Shown here piece by piece: positions 12,462-23,723 of a stretch of DNA of 64,000 nt. Origin of the DNA: Neonectria sp. B-13. Taxonomy: Eukaryota; Ascomycota; Sordariomycetes; Hypocreales; Nectriaceae. How positions within the stretch are numbered: position 1 is the first letter of the stretch; every line of letters starts with the position of its first letter. The notes beneath the pieces were generated by a model that was given only the letters and a program-made list of their open reading frames with translations, was not told the origin of the DNA and searched no databases. The stretch spans positions 372,001 through 436,000 of the forward strand of contig NOKP01000026.1 of the NCBI GenBank assembly GCA_002682825.1. The letters are read 5' to 3'. A program made the translations under genes and the position numbers.

Positions 12462-12989
12462 ATTCAAGTTCATTCTGCACTAAGTAATCCCCTTACTAGA
12501 TTTAATAATTGCTAAAGACTATGAATATCATATGGATACTAGGGGCTGGGCTTGTCTCCATTGAATCTGACGCAATGGGCTCGGGAAACACGGATCCGTG
12601 TCTTAACACAAACCACGACATTCCCACCGACCGCATTCGTTCTTCGTGTAGGACAGATATGTAAAGCACCTTTACCGGAATCATGTCATACTTTATGAGA
12701 TAATCTACGAGCTCTGACGCTATCTTTCACAACATCTCGTGCGTGGTATGGGGGCTGTCAAACCCGAGGAATAGGAAGAAGGCTGTAGCCTAAGTAATAT
12801 TAATCAAATAGAGCAAGAAAGGCACAGCTACATTGGGTTAAAGTGAAGCTTAATAAGTAGGTGTGGTAGCAAGCCAGCAAGGGTTATTTAACCTGCCTCG
12901 TGAAGAAAAATACCCTATCAACTACGAATGACGACCCAATACCCCTATCACATCAGGTTCCACCAAATCCTTTTCTCCAATGCTGATCT
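12462..12989. other. Intergenic
   Basis: AT-rich flank between the MITE-like element and the broken SnoaL-like gene. No gene seen. Confidence 0.5.
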
Positions 12990-13508
12990 CTACCACATAG
13001 GAAGAGGGTTGATGGCGTTTGCAGGCCTCGACATGTAAACACCCCAGTGTTCCATAATGCAAGTTCTATTAAACCTCCACAGATCGACCCACGCGAGGGG
13101 TTCCGGGTTGACCTGTTCCACCCGCTAGAAGATCCAGGCATGGCCGTCGTCTATGCCTTTGTTGATGACCACGAACTCGGTGTCTTCAGGATTCAGTGTC
13201 TCAAGGCAGTCGAGTGCGTTTTGGCGTCCAGAGAGGATGAAGGGGTCGTGCTGTATTTAGCCCTCATCATAGTGTCTGTTCATCCCTTCGGCGTACTTTT
13301 GTTCGATGATGAGCGTTCGGACAGCCTCCTCAAAGATAGCACGCTGCTGAGCTGGGGTAGCGGGGCGAGGCGGACAGTATGACCGGGAGGTGGATGAGAC
13401 CGGATGAATAAATGCTGAGGCCAGTGTGGCTAGGAAAGGCAAATTGAACTGGATGCTCTTCAGTGTGGGTATTGTGTTTATTCCTGAGAAGAGGAACGAA
13501 TAATACAA
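12990..13508 (-). pseudogene. Broken SnoaL-like (NTF2-fold) gene, copy 1
   Basis: Reading the minus strand gives a hydrophobic leader (FNLPFLATLASAFIHPVSS), then AIFEEAVRTLIIEQKY, then, after a TAA at 13257-13259, IQHDPFILSGRQNALDCL. After a TAG at 13125-13127 the frame continues to WVDLWRFN and EHWGVYMSRP, ending NPLPMW before a final TAG. The order YIQHxPF, then VDL-R-F, then EHWxV, then NPxPMW is typical of SnoaL-like polyketide-cyclase/aldol-condensing-type small enzymes of fungi. Both internal stops fall where the family usually has Tyr. The leader lacks an in-frame ATG at the expected place (ATC instead). It is therefore a pseudogene of a once secreted or membrane-led protein. Confidence 0.75.
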
Positions 13509-13832
13509 TTTAATTAGGCGAGGGGTAGAGTAAAAGGTATGAGGAGGCAGTAGTTGAAATGGTTTTCATCCTATAATCCAAGGGAAATCCATGGTACATA
13601 TGACGGATTGCCCCTGCTCGCCAGCCTATGATAACTTAAGGAACCATTCTCCGCCCGAGCCGAGCTCGTCTCGTTGTTTCGTGGTCAGGTTGTAATACTT
13701 GTTAAGATCCTTAGGAATTGAAGCCCTTTCGGGAGTAAAAAGCTTCCGAAAGGGCTGTTATAGCTGGGTTTATCTCGGAACTCGCTAGTTGTATTTCATC
13801 GGGGTGTTCCGGTTTCTCCGAGTGGTGTCTAA
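13509..13832. other. Spacer between the head-to-head SnoaL-like pseudogenes
   Basis: About 320 bp with a short inverted repeat near 13717-13760 (gaagccctttcggg... and ...cttccgaaagggc). No gene. Confidence 0.5.
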
Positions 13833-14088
13833 GATGCCCAACTTGCACTCTCTGGCCGCGATCACGCTATCAACGACTTAGCCTTCGGAAACGGTCAACT
13901 TCACTGTTTTTCGACAGGGGATCGACAACAACATTGCATATGTTCATGTCCGAATGAATACAATCGGTTTCCCACGACCGATGGCGATCGTGGACCTGTT
14001 TCGGTTTGATGGCTCATGCATTCAGGAGCATTGGGATGTCGTGATGGAAAAGCCTGATAACGCGACGAATCCGCTAGCAATGTGGTAA
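13833..14088 (+). pseudogene. Broken SnoaL-like gene, copy 2
   Basis: The plus strand encodes the C-terminal half of the same family as copy 1: VNFTVFRQGIDNNIAYVHVR, then PMAIVDLFRFDGSC, EHWDVVMEKPDNA and NPLAMW before TAA at 14086. A TAG at 13879-13881 closes this frame upstream. An earlier piece resembling the family middle (ALSGRDHAINDLAFGNG) lies in another frame from 13833, so a frameshift separates the parts. The N-terminal third is absent. The two copies share VDL-x-RF-x3-CI-x-EHW-x-V-x-M-x2-P and NPLxMW, so they are paralogues, placed head to head about 325 bp apart. Confidence 0.7.
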
Positions 14089-14269
14089 GAGTGGGCTGTC
14101 TTTGGGAAACAAGATAGCTTAAACTCCTTACATTAGGTTTATCTATTAGTAGGCAATGACTGGCCTGTCTAGTATTTAGTTATATGCAACACACTTGTGC
14201 TGTTTACATTAGAGATCACCCTCATTCTCCAATCTGACTCTGGTTCGTAGTAGATGCGTCTAATTCTCA

Positions 14270-14500
14270 ATTCTTGGCTTGCAGACATGCTTGCTAATCT
14301 GCCTGGTAATCTGCTTGCTTGCGGACCTGCCTGCTGGCTGGCCTGCTGGCAAACTTCCTTGCTGGGTAGTTCACTAACTAAGTTACCTACGGGCCTGTTT
14401 GATTAAATGCCAACCAAGTTACTGAATTGTTTGTTTGCGAGTCCGCTTGTTTGCCTCCTTGCTTGTGAATCGACTGGCTGGCTGTGCGGCCAGCTAATGG
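14270..14500. repeat. Degenerate tetranucleotide tract (TTGC/CTGG/CTGC)
   Basis: A low-complexity run in 4-nt phase: TTGC, CTGC, CTGG and CTTG words follow each other (for example ctgcttgcttgcgg and ctgcctgctggctggcctg), with short interruptions. It looks like an old expanded microsatellite. Confidence 0.65.
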
Positions 14501-14734
14501 TAAACACCACCCACAAAGCGCACTGCTGGTATTGTTTCCCTCAACGACAAAGCTGAGAACGCAAACTGGGGCGCGACAATCACATTCGGAATCCACACGA
14601 AAAGCGAATAAAGGCCAAAGACTTCTTCGTAGTCGGTATGCCCCTCCACTCTCAAAACCTAGTAATATAATACTCAAATCGTAATTTTCACAATCATTAA
14701 CCTGTCTCTGCCTGTAAGCTATTGTAAAGCAGCC

Positions 14735-15175
14735 ATGTCTCGCTTTTTCAGCAGTTACACGAGGGCTCTTGTGAAATTTTCAGGGTTCAACGTGAAAAGA
14801 TTGCCTGAGCCGTATCAAAATGCGGCACGGGAGTTTACGAAACCTGGTGGTAGTGCGGAACAGGTAAGCCTAGGATCAGAGATACTAGTCGAAACTTCAC
14901 CTGCTAGATCAATAATTTGACCACTTCTAGAAACTTGGCCCCCCACTGAAGGAGGTGTGCATCAAGTAAGTCTCGATGAGACCATATTTTGGAACAAATT
15001 TTGACCTTAAGATACCAGGTCAAAAGACGGTAAATCTGTTCATCGGTCTCGCTTGAACCCTGTCGACAAAGAGTTGATAATCAGCGCTACCATCTGGGGT
15101 TCAAAAGCCACCAGGACCTGTCACATCTACAAAGATGGCACGGGGACGATCAAGAAAGGCGATGTAAGAAAATGA
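14735..15175 (+). CDS. Small orphan protein, 106 aa, three exons
   Basis: Exons 14735-14863, 14931-14965 and 15019-15175; donors GTAAGC and GTAAGT, acceptors TCTAG and CCAG, branch-like TTTGACC in both introns. The product starts MSRFFSSYTRALVKF and ends GTGTIKKGDVRK. It is basic, has no signal peptide and no transmembrane segment. The second half reads like a compact beta-rich fold (ELIISATIWGSKATRTCHI, then YKDGTGTIKKG). I do not recognise the family and assign no function. That three exons join in frame with normal sites, in a region full of pseudogenes, argues for a real gene. It is the only apparently intact gene between about 10.3 and 16.6 kb. Confidence 0.6.
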
Positions 15176-16630
15176 TAGCTATACAGGTAGGGTACGGGCC
15201 GCTAAATCAGCGGGGGGCCGGTATGTGGGGAGATTCGATCAACATAGGACTGCTCAGGCAAGGCAGTAGCTTAATCGATGACTGTTGGTTTTGTATTACA
15301 ACAATGCAGTAACTATCTACAAACTGTCAAGAAATTGAACTTTTTTTTTTACACGTCCTTAGACCTAAGTCAGACAGTTCCCTCAGTCATGCCTATACTG
15401 TGACTGATCAGTTTACAAGGAATGAGCGTCGCTCACAAACACGGATCGCAGCTTTGAAGTCTTAAAGAACTTATTCTTCAGGCAAATACGAATAGACATG
15501 GAACCTCAAGCCTCGGCCGAAACTGAGTCGGAGACTAACAAGTGGTAATGGTTCAGACAAAATATTGAAGTGTGATGGTTAGAGACTCAGAATCGAGGTT
15601 TATTTTATGACACTTCATTCGTCGAAGAGTTTAAAAGGCCCTCAGGTCAATGAATTTACGTTTCTTGATCCAGACACCAAATTGAAATGTTAATAGTGGT
15701 GTCGAATGTGAAATTAACGCGTACTAAATCACTCTGCCTGTCAATCTTGTGTTTTAGGGTTGGGCCAAATGTCATTCCCATTTCGACGAAGCCGACAGAC
15801 AGATTGCTGGATGACCGTGGGACTTTCGCGTGGAAACAAGTACCAAGGACGAGCAACACGTTGAGCTGCCAATGGTTTAATAAACCAATCCTGTCACTAT
15901 CAGCTGTTTCTCGCACGTGTTACGCCTTTTAAAGGCTCTCTCGTGACATCGGCCTCACTTTCCGAGACGAGACTTCAAATCGTTATCGACGGAATCGCTG
16001 CCGGTGTTCACTAGCATACATACTACCAATGGTCGGCGTCGATAACGAAAACGAAATTACGGAGGACGCTTTGGCAAGAGGGCCGAGCGTACGCACAGAT
16101 CCTTCAGGAGACTCGCACCATTTGCCACTAGCAGCCCCGTTCCTTGTTGAAATGGAGAATAGATCCGTAGCCATGACTCCGTGCGTGGGGTATGTGCTCC
16201 ACGTCTCGAATCGAGGAGAGCTGTAGCTCATCACCTAGTGGCATCTATTGTCTCACGGAAGCTTTGCCTTACAATTCCCCCTGACCACTGACCTTCCGGT
16301 TTGAACCAAGCGGAGACCATGCTAATGAAAAAGGAACGCATTCAGCTCAGTTTTCCGCGACTCATGCCGGGATTTAAGGTTAAGCCCTATTCCCAACCAT
16401 GCCTCAAAACCGCAACCAGTACGTAATATTTCAATCTAAATGAAACTACGCCCAGAGCGGTTTAACAGCAGAGCCAATAGCGAGGAACAAAGGTGGGATG
16501 ATGGAGCCCCTGGTGTCGCATAGCAACTCCTAATAATGGCCGATTGTTCCTTTTCAGGGATGTCGGTTCTTATTTTCTTCGTCCATCGTTCCGAGACATC
16601 CTGCACGCGCGAGACTGGTCGTCATTCAAC
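15176..16630. other. Intergenic, upstream of amino-acid permease
   Basis: About 1.45 kb without a supported gene. GATA-type words (possible AreA/Nit-2 nitrogen-control sites) occur, for example GTTATCGA near 15979 and CGATAACG near 16038. Their number is not clearly above chance. Confidence 0.5.
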
Positions 16631-18649
16631 ATGAAGGGCGATATCCTCCTTACCCGCGATGTCGAAGTCATCGAGATGAAGAGCGTGGGCGCAGAGAGCC
16701 CGGGCGACAAGGGCTCCAGCTGGGACATCTCCGCCAAACGCTCTCATCGGTCGCGGCCCACAGACTGGCTCGATGGCTTTCGCCGTGCCGAGAGACGCCC
16801 CATCAAGAGTCGCGATGGCGGCTACCAGCCGACTGCCCAACCGACTGTGCCCACCGGAGACCACTACTACGACTTGGGTGCAGCAAACGCGAAAACAGCC
16901 AACACGGCTCTTGCAAGAGACCTCAAAGGAAGGCACTTGCAGATGATTGCGTTTGGAGGTTGCATCGGTATGCGTGTTCCTGTGCAAAAAGAAAAAACCA
17001 CCGGCCGTGCTGTTGCTAACTATCGCAGGAACCGGTCTATTCGTCGCTTCTGGAGGCTCCCTCTCCACAGGCGGACCGGCCTCGCTTTTTCTAGCATTTT
17101 TCATTGTCGGTATCTTACAGTATCTCACGATGCAGTCACTATGTGAACTCTGCGTCCAGTTCCCTGTCGCCGGCTCATTCTCTGCCTTCTCCACCCGTTT
17201 TCTTGATCCCTCATGGGGCTTTGCCATGGGATGGAAGTAAGTATCCTATCCTCACTCCTGTTCATCTAGAGAGGGAAGATGCTCTTTGATGATGTTAAGT
17301 GTTACAGCAACTAATATATCTCAACAGTTACTGCCTACAATGGCTCTTTGTACTACCAATGGAGATTATTGCGGCAGCTTATACCATTGGCTACTGGAAT
17401 GAAAACATACACAAGTCTATATTTGTTGCTATTTTTCTCCTCATAATCATCGCTATCAACCTGTGTGGAGTCAAGGCATATGGTGAGGCGGAATTTATCT
17501 TTTCCATCATTAAAGTAACAGCCGTTGTTGGCTTCATGTTAGTCCTCCACCCTTCCCAACTCTCTTGGTTCCAAGTTGACCCCTCAAAGTTTGCTCGGCA
17601 CTGTCATCAATATTGGCGGCCATCCAGATAGTGGCTATATCGGGTGGCAATATTGGAAGGACCCTGGCGCTTTCAATAACGGGTTCAAGGGCTTTGCTAC
17701 CGTTCTGGTCACCTCATCTGCCGCGTTTGCTGGTACCGAGCTTATCGGATTGGCTGCCGCTGAGACGGCCAATCCTCGAAAGTCCATACCTACAGCTATC
17801 AAGCAGGTGTTCTGGCGCATCACCATCTTCTATTGCGTCTCGTTGTTGCTTGTTGGGCTTTTGGTCCCCTATAACGACACCCGCCTCTTGGGTAGCAAAA
17901 GCCTCGCAGATTCACTGGCAAGCCCCTTCGTCATTGCGATCGAGAGCGCTGGCGCCACGGTGCTACCCAGCATCATGAACGGAATTATCCTCGTTGCTGT
18001 TATCAGCGTTGGCAACTCGTCTGTCTATGGTTCATCTCGAACACTCCTGGCGCTCGCTGAACAATCTCACGCGCCTCGAATTTTCTCCTATGTCGATAAA
18101 CAAGGTCGTCCTTTGATGGCTATTGTACTTGCATCTTGTATTGGTCTCCTAGCTTTCTTAGCTGACCTAGAAGCGAACGGCGCTATTTTCAACTGGCTTC
18201 TCTCAATAAGCACCCTGAGCATGGTTTTTACCTGGGGGAGTATCTGCCTTTGCCACATCCGTTTCAGAAGAGCCTGGGCACACGCGTCCAATCCTTTGGA
18301 GCAGCTTCCTTTCCGCTCGACTGTCGGCGTTATTGGGGCCTGGTGCGGAGTTGTCGGTTACTCCCTGATCGTCATCGCACAAATTTGGATTGCTATCTCG
18401 CCTATTGTGACACCTACAAGTGCTGGTTCCCGAGTTCAGACCTTCTTCCTCAAGGCGATGGCTCTCCCCATTATTTTCATCTTTTATATCGGCCATAAAC
18501 TCTGGTATCGGACGGGTTTTGTCCGCGCCAGTGAGATGGATATTACCACAGGCCGGAGGTACTTTCGAGTGCACATCTCTACGGAGCAAGAAAAGGAGGA
18601 ACAGCTTGGTTGGCCTTTTTGGAAGAAAGTCTACCGCTTTCTCTGTTAA
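16631..18649 (+). CDS. Amino-acid permease (fungal YAT/GAP1-type, APC superfamily)
   Basis: Four exons (16631-16967, 17029-17236, 17328-17537, 17590-18649), 604 aa. After an N-terminal cytosolic tail of about 100 residues, the first membrane helix has the family signature GGCIGTGLFVASGGSLSTGG, split by intron 1. Further family landmarks are MQSLCELCVQFPVAGSFS, GFAMGWNYCLQW and FAGTELIGLAAAETANPRK. About 12 hydrophobic segments are visible. These proteins import amino acids with protons across the plasma membrane; substrate range is not readable. Intron 3 (GTTAGT...CAAAG, 52 bp) restores GFILLGTVINIGG. The start ATG lies before a Ser- and Lys-rich tail, where ubiquitin-dependent turnover signals are common in relatives. 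Nitrogen regulation is likely from family knowledge only. Confidence 0.92.
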
Positions 18650-21174
18650 GTTGGTTAGACGGTAGCGATAGATATAGACTTAGAGAGAGTTTTGGTGTCA
18701 GGATAATGCCTTAGCGCGACTGCAACACAGGGAAAATGTATCCATATGTCTTAGAAGTTTGAGTAAGATAAATATGAATAGAATAAACTTTGTGTACAAG
18801 TCGGGATATACTCAAAAGCGTTTCTAGGCTCGTTGGCTGGTTCTTACTTGGTAGCCCTCGACCTTCTTCAACACGATCGCGATGTGTGGCTCTTCAAGTC
18901 AAAGTTGGTGCTGGAAAGGAAGAAATGGCAGACTTGGCGGGACTCCACGCATCGATTCACCGAGGCTCTAATGAAAACAGGATTGACTCGTTTGTCTCTT
19001 GCCCTAGACATAGTCTGAGTCTTTTGCTTGGTGCCCTCTCAGTATAACATTAGGCCGCAGCTCACCCTCAATGGACACGTTCATTCTGTGTCTTCTGTAG
19101 AGCATATGTCAACTGGAAGAAGGCCAGACCCAGTATAGGTCCAGCAGCACCCTGAGCCTCGTGTACGAGCTCAGAGCCAATTGCCAGATAAGGACTTGGC
19201 GCCTTGCCTTTTCAGCTCGGCGGCATAGAACAAGTAAGCCTCCTGCTGGTCTCCTTAATTCCTTGCTAAGGCACCACAACAGCCGTGTCGGCCTGTATCA
19301 CTTGTCGTTTCGAAATAGCTGAAGCAAGAAAGCAAGCAAGCAGGTCCTTAGGCCAAAGCTTCCTTGTTAAACTAGCGATGGTATCTCCTGTTAGAGCTCA
19401 GACACCTGTTCCAAACTGGGTTATATTAAGCCACGACCATACGAAAGAAGTACGTTTTGTACGGACCGTTATGGATCTGCAATGGATGTTGAGAAGACGG
19501 CATGCAATAATTTGTAAAGACCTTTGAAGCACAACCATCGAAGACACTGGGGAAGTATAAACTCAACTTCATGTGAAGTAACAGCTAGGGCATCAAATAT
19601 CACTGAAACAGCTCCTCTACTCTATTAGCACCTAACTAGCCCAGGTAAGTTTCCTAGAAAGTAATACGGAAAGCCTTAATATAATACACAAACCCATCCA
19701 ACGTTTTCTTTTTCAAAATTTCCTTTCCATTAATTCAATGTACGCAGGCAGCCCTAGCATCATTCAGTGGGCCAACGAGTGAAGCAACCGACAGATTGCA
19801 CACTGCTCCGTAACGTCGGCTTGAAGGTGCCGAGCAGGCCATGGTCATGTCTGTTTGTGCAATCCAGACCGTCGGCAGTTGTATTTTACAAGACGACTGG
19901 AATACTCAGAGAAGAAATCATATATTTCTGGACCTGCTATGTCATCCCAGGGTCCTAATCAATCTGCTTTGCTTTCAATGAATGACGTATCGGTACAGAT
20001 GATGTCTCAGACCGGCTTAGACTTGGCACGGCGTCTCCGTGGGCCAACATGTGATGACTCTGCATCCTGACGAATTACGTGATTAATTGTTCCTGTTGAA
20101 TCGGTCTATAGGGCTCTTGGCGATGGATCAGCCAACCCTCCAGGATGATGATGGTGGAGGGACATCTGGTCCATGGTAACTAGTCTTTAGTCTACCCACT
20201 CGCTCGTGCCGCGTGGGATTCGTCCACATTCGAGGACCATCACAATCCCTGTTTATGGCGCAATAACAAGCCCCCAAATGTCCCGCTTCCCAGTTCAAAC
20301 GTCTGCCTAGTTCAACGTTGCAAGGTTGGCTTCCTAGCCGGAACGTCGCTTGCGGCTTGCCCCTTTTGGCCCCCTACCCTGCTAAATCGCGGCAAAGGGG
20401 GCAACCGCAGAGAGTGGGAATTGCTATTCCTTATGTTTAATTCGAGCCTCGTTCTGGTTAAGCTCATCCCGTAAGCGCGCGCACCCGCGACTATCGCTCT
20501 GGGGAAAACTAAACCTCCAGAAACAAGCCTCCGCGATGCACGGAGCTTCCGACACGTGAACAAACAACCTCCCGACTGCCCGGGGTGGCCACGGTCGCTC
20601 GGTGCCTCCATCGCCAGCCCTTCTCCACCCCGAGGATGAGCGCCAAGGTGCCGAGCATCTTGGCAGCGGAGTTCACAGCGTTCTGTCATACGAATGGTGT
20701 CCGTTGCCAAGGGCATAACGTAGTAGGGAATAGGGAAGGGATGGAGCCCTCCCCGGGGGATGCGCCAGAGGCGATCTTGTCCCCAGCCATACAACACCGC
20801 AGCTTCGACCTTCCCAAGGATTTGGGATTTCAGGCTTGGCCTGACGTAGTAATTCTGTTTGCGAATAAAGAGAGGGCCGTCTCCCCGGCCGTGGATCCAA
20901 AGAAGGAACCTTGTTCGTAGCCCCAGCGTCTTGGGATTTTATGCTTCTTCTTGCGTTATCCATGCAGGAAAAGAGTTCGTGGAGATACCCACCTCTCATG
21001 TAAGTCCGCGTCTTAACGAGAAACCTTGAGAAGATAGAAAATCTTGACGACGCGGAGCTTGAGCTTACCCTTCCTCCGAGATCCCTCAGCCGACCCCGTC
21101 CCGTGTTCACTCGACATATTCTCGACCGGAACTTTCCTCAGACACGAACCTCTCGGGGTTCTCTGTAGCCCACC
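18650..21174. other. Intergenic, upstream of SLC6-type symporter
   Basis: 2.5 kb without a supported gene. Short open frames here have no protein-like features. The last 900 bp is the likely promoter and leader of the symporter gene. Confidence 0.5.
20642..20840. promoter_or_regulatory. Cluster of four GCCAAG/CTTGGC sites (PacC-type core)
   Basis: GCCAAG at 20642 and 20706 and CTTGGC at 20659 and 20835, 335-533 bp upstream of the symporter ATG. GCCARG is the known PacC core. Binding is inferred from the motif only. Confidence 0.35.
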
Positions 21175-23181
21175 ATGGTCGCCATCCTCCCGGCCCTCAA
21201 GAAGGTTGGCCTCTGGCTCGCGCCGCCGCCGCAGAAGTCGGAAGACGGCCGTGATCAGTGGCCGTCCCGCGCCGCCTTCCTCCTCGCCGCCATGGGTGGC
21301 TGCGCCGGTATGGGCAACCTTATTCGATACCCGTCCCAGGTCTACAACAACAACGGCCTCCAGTGGTTCATCCCCTACCTGATGTGCGTCTTCCTCATAG
21401 CCATCCCGTGTCTGGTTCTCGAGATTGCCATTGGCCAGGCGTACCATGGCGGCTCCGTCGTGGCCTTCAACAACGTCAACCACCGCCTCAAGGGCCTGGG
21501 CTCCAGTCTTCTGTACATCGGCTTCATCGTGGGGCCCTACTTCGTCGTCAATCTCTCCTGGATTATGATATACTTCCGAAACTCGTTCAAGAGCCCACTT
21601 CCCTGGCAGGGTCGGAGCGAGGAGTTCTTCTATGACATAGTCGTGGCCAACGTCGACGCGATCCCTGGCAACAAGACAAGCAACTCCGTCATTGACTACA
21701 CTGAGTATCCCGGTGTGAAGCTGCTGGGCGAGACCGTGGCATGGACTGCCTTCACCTGGTTCCTCGTCTGGATCTCCATCTTCCGTGGCGTCGGCTTGAC
21801 TGGCCGTGTTGTGTACTTCACCATGGGCCTTCCTATCATCATGACAATTGTGCTGGTCGGCCGATCAGTCTCGCTGGAGAACGCCGGCCGGGGCATCAAG
21901 CTCTACTTTGGCGAGTGGCATGGCGAAAAGCTTGCCAAAGGCGACATCTGGCAAACCGCTGCTGGCCAGGTCTTCTTCTCAACAGGCGTCGGGTTCGGCT
22001 ACTTCAGCTCATATGCCTCGTACAACCAGAAACACTCCAACGCCGTCATGGACTCGATCTTGATTGTTTCCAGCAACGTTCTCTTTGAGGGCTTCGCCGC
22101 TTTTGCTGCCTTTGGCGTAATCGGCTATATGGGCATGTCCCCTGTCGACGGAGAACGCATCGGCGCCTTCACCATCGGCTTTCTTACGCTCCCGACCGCC
22201 ATCACAGAGCTGCCCGCGGCCAACTTCTGGGCCTTCGCCTTGTTCTTCACTCTCATGGTCCTCGGATACAGCTCTGCATTTGCCATGCTGGACGCAGTCG
22301 TGACGCTGGTCATGGACTCGGGCATCAAGGCGCGGCGCGAGTGGGTTGTCACCGGCCTGGTCATCATCTCGTTCCTGATGTCGCTTCCGTACTGCACCGA
22401 GTTCGGATACGCCCTCCTCACCGGCATCGACCGATGGATTAGCGATGTCGCGCTGGTGTTTGTCGTCTTCTGCGAATGTGCAGCCTCGACGTCGCTGTAC
22501 CGCTGGAGAGACGTGGTCGGCCAGGTCGGACTGCCGTCGTTCATCAGCTTCAACTCCGGTTTCTTTGGCGGCATGGTCTTTGGTGTTGCAGTTGCTCATG
22601 GGGTCAGCGCTCCCGCTGGCGCTGGTATGGGCTTCGGTCTGTTCATTGCTGGGACTCTGGTTGCCATCTTCATCGGCAAGACACCAGATTCTTTACCACC
22701 ATCTAGGTTCTTCAGCAAGAACGTCTACATCACCCGCTTCTGGTACCTGGCGTTCTACTCGGTAAGTGCACCGAAAGATCGAGCGGGAACAGTGCTAACT
22801 CTGCAATAGGGCCAACAACTGAGACTCGACCTCAACGTCATTGTCGGCACGGGCAAGAACTGGACCATCCCCGTTGTATGGGGTCCTCTCCTCCGCCTCA
22901 TCTCAGCGCCCATCCTCGCCATCATCTTCGGCTTCTCGTACCCTTCCTTCAACGCGCTGCGCGAAGACCCGCTGCACATCCTCGGCTTCGGGGTCGCACA
23001 CGTTTGTCTCATTCTTATTGCGGTGGGCGTCATCATGCCCCGATGGTTCGACGTCTTGATCCCCCCGGCCCGTCGTGGCGAGGGCAAGATTACCTATGCT
23101 CCCAACGTGGTGCAGGGCAGCGCGGAGACTCACCAGAGCGACTCCGTGGAGGTTGGTGAGGCTGAGGAAAAGAGCTCATAG
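21175..23181 (+). CDS. Sodium:neurotransmitter symporter family (SLC6/SNF) transporter
   Basis: Two exons (21175-22761 and 22810-23181; intron 48 bp, GTAAGT...ATAG), 652 aa. The ATG lies in a good context (ccaccATGG). Residues 30-60 carry the family's first-helix signature, AAMGGCAGMGNLIRYP, comparable to the GNAVGLGNFLRFP Na+ and substrate site of LeuT, with the NNNG motif after it. Further landmarks are PCLVLEIAIGQ in helix 2 and QVFFSTGVGFGYFSSYASYN in helix 6, where Na+ and chloride or substrate bind. About 12 helices. It would import an amino acid or amine with Na+ across the plasma membrane. The C-terminus is a short acidic tail. Substrate is unknown; such transporters are less usual in fungi than APC-type permeases. 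Confidence 0.9.
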
Positions 23182-23723
23182 ATTTGTTCTTCTTGTGGGA
23201 TGGGTGACGCGTTGTGTTTGCTGTAGTATATTGCTACAGATGGCAAGTGGTGTCATACCAAGAGGTACCCGCACATGGACGCTTGAATGAAAACGCCATG
23301 GACTTCCAATAAGGCCATGATGTAAAAGATGCAAGTCTCTGTACCTTTCACGATTCTGCATTATCTCATGAGTTTTACTATGGACACGAACAACTTTTAC
23401 TAATGGTACGAACAATGCCTAAACTAAATACATGCCTAAACTAAACATGCCTAAAACTAATGATTTTAGTCATTTTACCTCACACCTTAGGTCATGTATT
23501 CTGTTCATGGCATGAGGAGAAGTTGTCGATGCCCCTACCAAGACTGCATGAGTGTTCAAAACTAGCTTGATAGGATAATTGAGTAAGCCGGCTGCCTAAG
23601 TTGGCACATGGCCGACTCGCGCGGGGTCAGCAATCGTCTCACAAAAGCTATAAATACAGACTCATCCCAGACGATCAAACCTCATCTGTATACGCCTCTA
23701 GAAAACAAGTCACCTCGCCAGCC
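23182..23723. other. Intergenic with MITE-like element
   Basis: Between the symporter stop and the alpha/beta hydrolase start. Apart from the inverted-repeat element, no feature is seen. Confidence 0.5.
23367..23550. mobile_element. MITE-like element, copy B
   Basis: 184 bp, partner of the element at 12271-12461. The left end holds CACGAACAACTTTTACTAAT. The reverse complement of the right end is CATCGACAACTTCTCCTCAT. The interior contains three copies of a CATGCCTAAACTAAA-like word. It has no coding capacity. It lies between the symporter and the hydrolase gene, close to the hydrolase promoter. Confidence 0.65.

Noticed and set aside
13125..13259. Repeat-induced point mutation as the cause of the SnoaL stops
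   Set aside because: Both stops replace Tyr codons, which needs a change at the third base to A or G and not the C-to-T change of RIP.
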